Part shown: positions 1 to 6,034 of the stretch, in pieces
Position numbering within the stretch: the first letter of the stretch is position 1
Layout of the letters: the number at the start of each line of letters is the position of its first letter
Assembly (NCBI GenBank): GCA_022447685.1
Contig: JAKVAO010000087.1
Span: forward strand, 1-9,196
Origin: Candidatus Caenarcanales bacterium
GTDB taxonomy: Bacteria > Cyanobacteriota > Vampirovibrionia > LMEP-6097
Reading direction: 5' to 3'
Length of the DNA: 9,196 nucleotides
Program-made: the position numbers and the translations under genes
The notes under the pieces: generated by a model
What the model was told of the DNA's origin: nothing
Database searches by the model: none
Seen by the model: only the letters and a program-made list of their open reading frames with translations

Positions 1-190
1 AAACTTAAGTTTGATCCCATCACTAGAAAACTTATTCCTATACCTACTTAAAAACTGATGGCTACGTCAGGAATTTTTGCTGTTATTCGATAAATTCTTT
101 TCACACGTTGACAATATTGTAAGTCAAATGGCAAAAGAGGAGCAACAAGATTGGTTTACTAGAATGCAGGGTTCTCAGATTCTCGCATAA
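1..190 (+). other. possible 3' end of a plus-strand gene, frame unresolved
   Basis: Two plus-strand stretches read like protein. One runs from the window edge to a TAA at 49-51 and ends in FDPITRKLIPIPT. The other is open in a different frame from after a TGA at 56-58 to a TAA at 188-190, and contains DKFFSHVDNIVSQMAKEEQQ and ends in MQGSQILA. The second stretch has no ATG near its beginning and its stop sits directly on the terminator that follows. That is what the true end of a gene looks like, so the region may be the tail of one gene with a frame disruption near 49-58, or a complete gene end followed by non-coding DNA. I do not recognise either peptide. The upstream part lies outside the window, so this cannot be settled here. 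Confidence 0.25.
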
Positions 191-223
191 AAAAAGAGCT
201 GCAATATTTGCAGCTCTTTTTTC
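189..223. terminator. bidirectional intrinsic terminator between the left-edge gene and glnA
   Basis: A perfect inverted repeat has arms at 190-204 and 208-222 and a 3-base loop. Its core is GAGCTGCAA/TTGCAGCTC. It is flanked by an A run on the left and a T run on the right, so each strand reads as a G+C-containing hairpin followed by U residues. It lies directly after the TAA at 188-190 on the plus strand and 36 bases past the glnA stop on the minus strand, so it probably ends transcription from both sides. Confidence 0.9.
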
Positions 224-258
224 TTTAATATTTAAGGAGTCACTCCCAAACAAAGTGT

Positions 259-1596
259 TTAGTAACTAGCTAAGTAAGTATCAATTTCCCACTTAGAAAC
301 AGTAGCTCTATACTCTTGGTATTCTCTGTGCTTAGTAGCTACATAGTGATCAAAGATATGGTCACCTAGTGCAGATCTTACAATCTTAGATTCAGCCATA
401 TGGAAAATAGCTTCATTAAGATCACCAGGAAGAGCATTTATATCTCTATCTTTTAGAGTTTGCATTTCTAAGTTATAGATATTCTCGTTAACTTCAGCAG
501 GTGGATTAATTTTGTTCGCGATACCATCAAGACCAGCTTCTAACATAACAGCAAAGCATAAGTATGGATTAGTGCTAGGATCTGGACATCTAAGCTCAAC
601 TCTAGTTCCCATTCCTCTAGAAGCAGGTACTCTGATTAAGGCACTTCTATTCATCTTAGACCAAGCTATATAGACAGGAGCTTCATAACCTGGAACAAGT
701 CTCTTATAACTATTAACTATAGGATTAGTTACAGCCGCAAATTCTTTAACATACTTTAGAACACCACCGATGTAGTACTTCATAGTTTCAGAAAGACCGT
801 CTTCTTTAGATTCATCAAAGAAAGCATTTTTACCATCTTTAAAAAGTGACATGTTACAGTGCATACCGTTACCGTTAACACCTGAAATAGGCTTAGGCAT
901 AAATGTTGCATATAAACCAAAGCTATCAGCTACAGCTTTAGTCGCCCATTTGAAACTTACAACATTATCAGCTGTAGTTAATGCATCAGCATATTTAAAA
1001 TCGATTTCATGTTGAGAAGGAGCAACTTCGTGATGAGAAGCTTCAACTTCAAATCCCATCTCTTCGATACACTCGATAACTGCTCTTCTAACATCAGCAC
1101 CTTGATCAGTAGGCTCGATATCATAGTAGCCGCCTTTATCTATGATGTTAGTAGTAGGCATACCATCATCATCAGTATCGAATAAGAAAAATTCACACTC
1201 AGGACCAACATTCATCGTATAGCCCATATCGGCTGCTTTCTTAAGTACTCTCTTTAAGTTGTTTCTAGGACAACCTTCAAATGGAGTACCGTCAGCATTG
1301 TGAATATCACAGATGATTCTAGCTACAGCGTCTTCTTGTGGTCTCCAAGGAAGAATCTGGAAAGTAGAAATATCTGGGAAAAAGTACATATCTGAAGTTT
1401 CAATAGTTCTAAAACCTCTAATAGATGAACCATCAAGCATCATGCCATTGTCTAGGATTTTTTCAATTTGTCCTACTGGAACAGACATGTTTTTCACAGC
1501 TCCATGTATATCACAGAACTGAAGTCTAATAAACTTCACATCATTTGCTTTGGCCAAATTAATGACATCTTCTTTAGTTTTAGGTTTCTCTATCAT
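259..1596 (-). CDS. glnA: glutamine synthetase, type I (GSI-alpha-like)
   Basis: Cytoplasmic dodecameric enzyme that makes glutamine from glutamate, ammonia and ATP, the entry point of nitrogen assimilation. The 445-residue length matches the short GSI-alpha form (Bacillus type, 444). An N-terminal beta-grasp domain (about 16-97) is followed by the catalytic domain. Visible active-site residues are E133 and E135 (GPECEFF), E190 and E197 (in HHEVAPSQHEI, where Ser replaces the usual Gly of APGQHE), H246 (NGNGMHC), the flap residue E305 (NSYKRLVPGYEAP), R317, R322, E334 and R336. The insertion and adenylylation region typical of GSI-beta is absent. The position I align with Bacillus Arg62, used in feedback inhibition, is Thr64, with Arg63 just before it. 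The ATG at 1594-1596 fits the family N-terminus but has only a weak Shine-Dalgarno. The gene is intact, monocistronic as far as visible, and ends at the 189-223 terminator. Confidence 0.97.
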   Translation of the reverse strand: MIEKPKTKEDVINLAKANDVKFIRLQFCDIHGAVKNMSVPVGQIEKILDNGMMLDGSSIRGFRTIETSDMYFFPDISTFQILPWRPQEDAVARIICDIHNADGTPFEGCPRNNLKRVLKKAADMGYTMNVGPECEFFLFDTDDDGMPTTNIIDKGGYYDIEPTDQGADVRRAVIECIEEMGFEVEASHHEVAPSQHEIDFKYADALTTADNVVSFKWATKAVADSFGLYATFMPKPISGVNGNGMHCNMSLFKDGKNAFFDESKEDGLSETMKYYIGGVLKYVKEFAAVTNPIVNSYKRLVPGYEAPVYIAWSKMNRSALIRVPASRGMGTRVELRCPDPSTNPYLCFAVMLEAGLDGIANKINPPAEVNENIYNLEMQTLKDRDINALPGDLNEAIFHMAESKIVRSALGDHIFDHYVATKHREYQEYRATVSKWEIDTYLASY

Positions 1597-1623
1597 ATCG
1601 AAAAAATTCTACCAAAAAATATT

Positions 1624-1653
1624 AGTAATACAGTTTCATGATTTATTATTACT
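1624..1653. promoter_or_regulatory. inverted repeat upstream of glnA, possible operator
   Basis: AGTAATA at 1624-1630 and TATTACT at 1647-1653 form a perfect 7-bp inverted repeat with a 16-base spacer, 28-57 bases upstream of the glnA start, where a promoter would be expected. It does not match the NtcA consensus (GTA-N8-TAC) or the GlnR consensus (TGTNA-N7-TNACA). AT-rich DNA produces such repeats by chance, so an operator role is only a possibility. Confidence 0.25.
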
Positions 1654-1711
1654 TAAGACAGCTTGGATTTATTTTGACTCGAGTGAATACCGAGATACAA
1701 GTTTCAAAAAA

Positions 1712-1720
1712 TGCTAAAAT
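1712..1720 (+). promoter_or_regulatory. putative extended -10 element for mnmG
   Basis: TGCTAAAAT is an extended -10 (TGN plus TAAAAT) on the plus strand, 70 bases before the mnmG ATG. There is no convincing -35 at the usual spacing, which extended -10 promoters can lack. The same nine bases occur just before the radical SAM gene at 6017-6025, which supports a real promoter element. The leader that follows contains two short hairpin-capable repeats, AGTGT/ACACT (1730-1745) and AAAAC/GTTTT (1747-1759). Confidence 0.45.
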
Positions 1721-1790
1721 ATTATATTTAGTGTAAAAAAACACTGAAAACCTAGTTTTTAATGGCAAATACTGAGTACATAGATTAACA

Positions 1791-3773
1791 ATGCAAGCAA
1801 AATTTGACATAGTCGTAATAGGTGGAGGTCATGCAGGTTCTGAAGCCGCTCATGCAGCAGCAAAGCTAGGTCTGAAAACACTTTTGCTCACCAATAATAT
1901 CGATCAAATCGCATCAATGCCTTGCAATCCTGCCATTGGTGGTCCTGGTAAATCTCAACTAGTAAAAGAAATAGACGCACTGGGTGGCATTATGGGACTT
2001 GCAGCCGACGCTACTTATCTGCAAATGAAGACCCTTAATTCGAGTAAAGGTCCAGCTACTAGATCTTTAAGGGCTCAATCAGACAAAAAGCAATACTCTG
2101 CGTGGGTAAGACAATATTTAGAAAATTTACCGAACCTAACTTTATACCAGTCTTCAGCTAAAGCAATTCTTTTTGATGAACAAAATTCTCATAAAGTAAT
2201 CGGTGTAGAAACAAGCCTGGATGAACAAATTTTGGCTGATGCTGTGATATTAACAGCTGGGACTTTCCTTGAAGGAAGAACTTTCACTGGACATAAATTT
2301 GAAAGCTCTGGAAGAGCTGGCGAGAAGCCTTCTTTAGGATTGTCGCCACAAATCTCCAGCTTAGGCTTAACAACAGGTCGCCTGAAAACCGGTACTCCAC
2401 CAAGAATAGACAGAAAAACAATCGACTTCTCGAAACTAGAACTTGCTCCTGGAGATGAAAGTCTTAACTTCTTCTCATTTCTGCCACATAGACCAATACG
2501 CCGTCAGTACCCTTGTCATATAACTAGAACTAACGCAAATACTCATGAAGTAATCATGAATAATTTAGATAAATCGCCAATGTATTCTGGTGCTATCGAC
2601 GCAAATGGTCCTAGGTACTGCCCTTCCATAGAAGATAAAGTAGTTAGATTCCCCCACAACCCTTCTCACCACTTCTTTTTAGAGCCGGAAGGACTAGACA
2701 CTAATGAAATTTACTTACAGGGCTGTAGTACAAGCTTACCGATAGATGTTCAGTGGCAAATTGTTAAATCACTTCCAGGTTTAGAGAATGCATGGATCAC
2801 GAGACCAGCTTATGCTGTAGAGTATGACTATTTCCCTGGTATACAATTCAAACACAGTTTTGAAGCTAAAGATATAGATAGTTTATTTGTTGCAGGGCAA
2901 GTTCTTGGAACTAGTGGTTATGAAGAAGCTGCCTCTCAGGGGCTCATGGCAGGAATTAACGCCGCGATAAAAGTTAGCCAAAATAAGTCTTCAAGTGAGC
3001 TTAAATCCATAAAGCTTCCAAGCCAATTCAAATCATATATTCAAGAACAAGATGCTTTTATCTTAGGAAGGGAATCTAGTTACATAGGCACTTTAGTAGA
3101 TGATTTAGTTACTAAAGAAATCAATGATCCATATCGAATGATGACTTCTAGATCGGAATATCGATTAATACTAAGACAGGACAATGCAGACCAACGCTTA
3201 ACTCCACTTGGCTATGAGCTTGGCTTAGTAGATGATTATAGATGGAACATCTATGAAAATAAGCAAAAACGCATGGATAAAGAGCTTAAGTTTGCAAGCA
3301 ACGCCAAATTTTCTGGCGACAATGTTCCTAAAGACCTTGACATAAAGGGTTCTAATAGAATTACGCTAGAAGATCTTTTGAAAAAACAAGGCTTCACTTG
3401 GGAGGATCTTCAGAATATAAACTTTGAAGAAGCTTTAGCTGAAGACGATATTCGAAGACTCAAGCGAGACCAAAAATTCCTCAAAAAAATTGAATATCCT
3501 TTTGAGCTTGAAACTCATATTAAATATCAAGGCTATATAGATAGACAAATGCTTCAGATTAGAGACATGCAGAAGCGTGAAAACATCAAAATACCAGAAG
3601 GCTTTGATTTCAAGAATTGTGAAATATTAAGTCTCGAAGCTAGGGACAAATTAGATAGGGTTAAGCCCCTCACTATTGGACAGGCATCCAGAGTCGGGGG
3701 CATTAGCCCTAGTGATATTACAAGCTTACTAATTAGTTTGGAAGCTAAAAAGAAAGCTAAAGTGACCGCTTAA
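1791..3773 (+). CDS. mnmG: tRNA uridine-34 5-carboxymethylaminomethyl-modifying enzyme, FAD subunit MnmG (GidA)
   Basis: MnmG works in the cytoplasm with the GTPase MnmE and uses FAD and methylenetetrahydrofolate to install the cmnm5 group on wobble U34 of tRNAs. Family hallmarks are present: the FAD dinucleotide fold IGGGHAGSEAA (about 10-20), MPCNPAIGGPGKSQLVKEID with conserved C45, LKTGTPPRI, GPRYCPSIEDK with the conserved C277, YEEAASQGLMAGINAA, DPYRMMTSRSEYRL, and the C-terminal helical domain ending IGQASRVGGISPSDI. At 660 residues it exceeds the usual 620-640. Most of the excess looks like an inserted Ser/Lys-rich stretch at about 396-421, between the end of the FAD domain and the ILGRESSYIG block. 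The ATG at 1791 starts 4 residues before the first beta strand, and I see no clear Shine-Dalgarno. mnmE is not in this window. The 3' end overlaps the convergent gene by 4 bases. Confidence 0.97.
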   Translation: MQAKFDIVVIGGGHAGSEAAHAAAKLGLKTLLLTNNIDQIASMPCNPAIGGPGKSQLVKEIDALGGIMGLAADATYLQMKTLNSSKGPATRSLRAQSDKKQYSAWVRQYLENLPNLTLYQSSAKAILFDEQNSHKVIGVETSLDEQILADAVILTAGTFLEGRTFTGHKFESSGRAGEKPSLGLSPQISSLGLTTGRLKTGTPPRIDRKTIDFSKLELAPGDESLNFFSFLPHRPIRRQYPCHITRTNANTHEVIMNNLDKSPMYSGAIDANGPRYCPSIEDKVVRFPHNPSHHFFLEPEGLDTNEIYLQGCSTSLPIDVQWQIVKSLPGLENAWITRPAYAVEYDYFPGIQFKHSFEAKDIDSLFVAGQVLGTSGYEEAASQGLMAGINAAIKVSQNKSSSELKSIKLPSQFKSYIQEQDAFILGRESSYIGTLVDDLVTKEINDPYRMMTSRSEYRLILRQDNADQRLTPLGYELGLVDDYRWNIYENKQKRMDKELKFASNAKFSGDNVPKDLDIKGSNRITLEDLLKKQGFTWEDLQNINFEEALAEDDIRRLKRDQKFLKKIEYPFELETHIKYQGYIDRQMLQIRDMQKRENIKIPEGFDFKNCEILSLEARDKLDRVKPLTIGQASRVGGISPSDITSLLISLEAKKKAKVTA

Positions 3774-4342
3774 TCCAAGCAAACAGATCCAGTTACTGGT
3801 TCACCACAGCCATTGCCTCTTAAAGTAAAACCACAGTTAGAGTCTTCTATATATCTCCAAATACCTGTTTTATTAACATCAACAGCTTTCAAAGACCAAG
3901 GCATTCTAAAGCACCAGCCACCACCAGTACAGTTCTTAGTCGGGTGACAAGTATCTGACTGAGTTTTAGCAGCAAGTTCTGTTGCAATCTCAATCTGTTC
4001 TTTTAAATCATTGTCATCGAAGATTTCTTTTTCACACTTTTCATTTACTAAGCCTGCATTATACAAAGCAACTGTCTTAAAATTAGATTCTTTGAACTCA
4101 GAAATAGTCTTAAGCTCAGATTCTAGAGAGTCTTTCAAAACCTTCATAGCTTCTTCTTGCTTTCCTGTTTTAAGCAAGAGTAAAAGGTTAGTTTTGTAGA
4201 TAAAGTTTCCAGCGAAAAGCTCTTGATCATCTTCTCTTATATTAACTTCGCCTTTGATAAAAGCTGTATAAACTGGCTTAGATAGTAATACTGCAATTAT
4301 GATTACTAAAACTGAAATAATTCCATATGCGGTTTTGTTCAT
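3770..4342 (-). CDS. membrane-anchored, cysteine-rich hypothetical protein
   Basis: I do not recognise this family. The 190-residue protein starts MNKTAYG, then has one hydrophobic segment (about 7-21, IISVLVIIIAVLLS). That segment could be an uncleaved anchor, or less likely a signal peptide, and the lysine at 3 suits an inside N-terminus. A charged, probably helical middle (about 36-128, rich in E and K) leads to a C-terminal domain with many Cys, Gly and Trp. Cysteines fall at 103, 132, 138, 144, 170, 179 and 188; six in the last 60 residues suggests an extracytoplasmic disulfide-bonded domain. It resembles a pseudopilin in size and layout, but lacks the type IV prepilin cleavage motif (G/A then F-T-x-x-E), so I do not call it one. 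A strong Shine-Dalgarno (GAGGAG) stands 7 bases before the ATG. The stop overlaps the mnmG stop tail to tail. Confidence 0.8.
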   Translation of the reverse strand: MNKTAYGIISVLVIIIAVLLSKPVYTAFIKGEVNIREDDQELFAGNFIYKTNLLLLLKTGKQEEAMKVLKDSLESELKTISEFKESNFKTVALYNAGLVNEKCEKEIFDDNDLKEQIEIATELAAKTQSDTCHPTKNCTGGGWCFRMPWSLKAVDVNKTGIWRYIEDSNCGFTLRGNGCGEPVTGSVCLD

Positions 4343-4349
4343 TTAAATT

Positions 4350-4366
4350 CTCCTCAAAAACTGAGG
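4350..4366 (-). promoter_or_regulatory. Shine-Dalgarno of the cysteine-rich gene, inside a small hairpin
   Basis: On the minus strand, CCTCA (4362-4366 to its complement at 4352-4356) can pair with TGAGG across a 5-base loop. The TGAGG arm is part of the TGAGGAG ribosome-binding site 7 bases before the ATG at 4340-4342. If it forms, the hairpin would hide the site. The stem is only 5 bp, so the structure is plausible rather than certain; the Shine-Dalgarno itself is clear. Confidence 0.5.
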
Positions 4367-4414
4367 TTAACATAAAATTATTTTTTTGTAATCAGCTACT
4401 TGGTTGGCTGAGAA

Positions 4415-5127
4415 TTATTTTTTTAATAGCTTAGCTCCCATCTGAACTAATTTTATTAAAGATTTATTTACAAGATTATTAGCAAGTGGATGCATTCTAT
4501 AAAAATTATTTTTCTTTCCCTCTTGAGGCTTCAATGCTTTCTGAAAATATCACGACAGGATAAATCTCAGAACCATCTTCTAAAGTGATTATCTTTTTTC
4601 ATCTAAAATTTTCAAAATATTAGACTTTGTTAATTTAGAATTTAGTTTATTAGGATCAATAGAAAATTCACCTAACTTTTCAAATTCCCTATACTTAGCA
4701 TCCAAGAATTTAAGAATTAGCATAATCTTCTCAAAATTTGGACCTTGAACATTTCCAGAGTGAAGCCTTTTTATTCTAAGATCCAGTAATTCATCATTTT
4801 GAAAACTTAGTCTAGATAAGGACCTATTTGCAGCAGATGTTAAAACTACCTCTTCTCTTACTTGAATTTCTTCCATGCTAAGTAAAGAATCATCAATACT
4901 GGAATCATTTTTATATAAAAACGATTTCCAAGTCTATTCAGAGACTATTTCATGTCATTTTCAAACTCCTTTCGTGTAGGGACGTATCTTAAACCTGGAT
5001 TTTGCTTAATTTTTTGCTTATTTTGAGGAGGTTTAGACTGACCTCCTCTAGACTTTCCTAGCAAAGCTGATATATCATGCAAAATCACAGACCAGAAAAT
5101 AAAGCGAGCCCGCGCAGAGCCATTATC
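4415..5127 (-). pseudogene. disrupted minus-strand reading frame around the 95-codon ORF
   Basis: Reading leftward, a protein-like frame opens after a TAA at 5128-5130 with no good ATG. It includes ILHDISALLGKSRGG and LRYVPTRKEFENDMK and stops at TAG 4945-4947. Shifted by one base it continues IVSE, a TAG at 4934-4936, TWKSFLYKNDSSIDDSLLS, and then the ATG of the 95-codon ORF (4589-4876). That ORF ends LDEKR-TAA, but an extra base in its 6-A run would continue into IITLEDGSEIYPVVIFSESI. A compensating change in the 5-A run near 4510 leads on to NNFYRMHPLANN and finally VQMGAKLLKK and a TAA at 4415-4417, in the same frame as the 95-codon ORF. I read this as one gene of up to about 235 codons with several lesions. 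Independent small genes or chance open frames remain possible. I do not recognise the protein. Confidence 0.45.
4589..4876 (-). CDS. hypothetical protein, 95 residues, probably a fragment
   Basis: The product begins MEEIQVREEVVLTSAANRSL and is charged and mostly helix-forming in composition (LILKFLDAKYREFEKLGEF), with no signal peptide, membrane segment or recognisable domain. The ATG at 4874-4876 has no Shine-Dalgarno, and the frame is already open upstream for 19 codons to a TAG at 4934-4936 with no alternative start. Both points suggest the ORF is the middle of a longer, broken gene rather than a complete one. Protein-like sequence continues past its stop in another frame, and again in its own frame after two single-base changes in A runs. 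It lies 275 bases downstream of mutM on the same strand and about 246 bases upstream of the cysteine-rich gene. If expressed as it stands, its function is unknown. Confidence 0.45.
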   Translation of the reverse strand: MEEIQVREEVVLTSAANRSLSRLSFQNDELLDLRIKRLHSGNVQGPNFEKIMLILKFLDAKYREFEKLGEFSIDPNKLNSKLTKSNILKILDEKR

Positions 5128-5151
5128 TTAAGTCGTGCTTTAGTCGTATTT

Positions 5152-5985
5152 TTAGCTTTGGCACTTATTGCAATAAAAAGTACTTCTATTATTTTGTACA
5201 ATTCGTAAAATTTTAGCGCCACAAGTAGGACAAGGCTGTGCCTCTTTCCCATAAACTTTAAAATTAAATTGAAAGTAGCCACTCTCACCGTTGGCTTTAC
5301 TGTAATCTTTCAAAGTTGAACCACCAGCAGCTATCGCCTCTTTTAGAGTTTTAATAATCTCCCCGTATAGTTTCTTTATTTCTTTTACAGTTAGACTTTC
5401 AGCTGCTCGCTCAGGATGAATACCTGCTCTAAAAAGACACTCACAAGCATAGATATTGCCAACCCCGACTATAAGTGAAGAATCCATGATTGTAGCTTTG
5501 ATATTTTTTGTTCTTTTCTCACAGATCTTCTTCAAAGCTTGCCAGCTGAACTCTTCAGAAAACGGTTCTAAACCTAGTTTAGAAAAAAGCTTATGCTTAG
5601 CAATATCCTCAACAGAACTTAAAGTAAAAATTCCAAATCTTCTAGGGTCATTTAGAACTAAATATTTCTCTTCACCATTTTTCAGCTTTAGTTCTATAAC
5701 TATATGGTCATGTTTCTTACGAACAAAGCTTTCTTGCTCTTGAATCGTCATCCTACCACTCATTCCCAAATGAGCAATAATCACTACATCTTCCAAGTCA
5801 ATTAAAATATACTTTGCTTTACGATTAATAGAATTAATAATCTTATTCTTGAGCTTAGAATTAAGATTCTGAGGTATTTCTATTCTTAATTTGGGTGCAA
5901 AAGCTTCTGCTGAAAATATTTTAGCCCCTAGTAAACTTTGGGCAAGTCCTCGACAAACAGTCTCCACTTCTGGTAATTCAGGCAT
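5152..5985 (-). CDS. mutM: bifunctional DNA-formamidopyrimidine glycosylase / AP lyase
   Basis: Base-excision repair enzyme (Fpg) that removes 8-oxoguanine and formamidopyrimidines opposite C and cleaves the abasic site by beta,delta-elimination. At 277 residues it is the normal family length. The mature N-terminus gives the catalytic Pro2 and Glu3 (PELPEVET), K58 matches the essential lysine of the beta-sandwich domain, and HLGMSGRM (72-79) and NDPRRFG supply the lesion-side intercalating residues. The H2TH region includes VGVGNIYACECLFRAGIHP, followed by AAGGSTLKDY, and the C-terminal zinc finger has C252, C255, C272 and C275. All key residues are present, so it should be active. Neighbours do not form an obvious operon: the divergent radical SAM gene starts 49 bases away, and the downstream minus-strand DNA is a broken frame. 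The ATG start is fixed by the family, since Pro must be residue 2, although the Shine-Dalgarno is weak. Confidence 0.97.
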   Translation of the reverse strand: MPELPEVETVCRGLAQSLLGAKIFSAEAFAPKLRIEIPQNLNSKLKNKIINSINRKAKYILIDLEDVVIIAHLGMSGRMTIQEQESFVRKKHDHIVIELKLKNGEEKYLVLNDPRRFGIFTLSSVEDIAKHKLFSKLGLEPFSEEFSWQALKKICEKRTKNIKATIMDSSLIVGVGNIYACECLFRAGIHPERAAESLTVKEIKKLYGEIIKTLKEAIAAGGSTLKDYSKANGESGYFQFNFKVYGKEAQPCPTCGAKILRIVQNNRSTFYCNKCQS

Positions 5986-5992
5986 TTTTCAT

Positions 5993-5998
5993 ATTATG
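5993..5998 (-). promoter_or_regulatory. putative -10 of mutM
   Basis: On the minus strand CATAAT, preceded by TGC, lies 7 bases before the mutM ATG. A TTAGCA 18 bases further upstream is a fair -35. Transcription would then begin at or within a base or two of the start codon, which fits the lack of a Shine-Dalgarno and suggests a leaderless message. Confidence 0.35.
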
Positions 5999-6016
5999 GC
6001 ATAGTGAGATAGCTAA

Positions 6017-6025
6017 TGCTAAAAT
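6017..6025 (+). promoter_or_regulatory. putative extended -10 of the radical SAM gene
   Basis: TGCTAAAAT matches the element upstream of mnmG base for base. An ATGGCA at 5996-6001 serves as a possible -35 with 18-base spacing. The -10 ends 9 bases before the ATG at 6035, so the transcript would have almost no leader. The element overlaps the presumed mutM promoter on the other strand, so the two divergent genes may compete for polymerase. Confidence 0.4.
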
Positions 6026-6034
6026 CATAGGACT

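Noticed and set aside
1313..1522. Open frame antisense to glnA
   Set aside because: It lies wholly inside a strongly conserved gene and its translation has no protein-like features. The short open frames opposite the cysteine-rich gene (4011-4199), mutM (5456-5743), the radical SAM gene (6061-6306) and the DHH locus (8910-9134) were dropped for the same reason.
1597..1790. Glutamine riboswitch upstream of glnA
   Set aside because: The region is almost entirely A+T and lacks the conserved G+C-containing stems expected of the known glutamine-binding RNA motifs.
3770..4342. Type IV prepilin or type II secretion pseudopilin
   Set aside because: The size and N-terminal hydrophobic segment fit, but there is no prepilin peptidase site with Glu at position +5 of the mature protein.
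4392..4411. TCAGC/GCTGA inverted repeat as a terminator downstream of the broken frame
   Set aside because: The stem is only 5 bp with a 10-base loop, and on the minus strand it is followed by A residues rather than T residues.
5085..5288. 67-codon minus-strand frame overlapping the mutM 3' end
   Set aside because: Two thirds of it is out of frame inside mutM, which is intact, and its tail has no ribosome-binding site or recognisable sequence.
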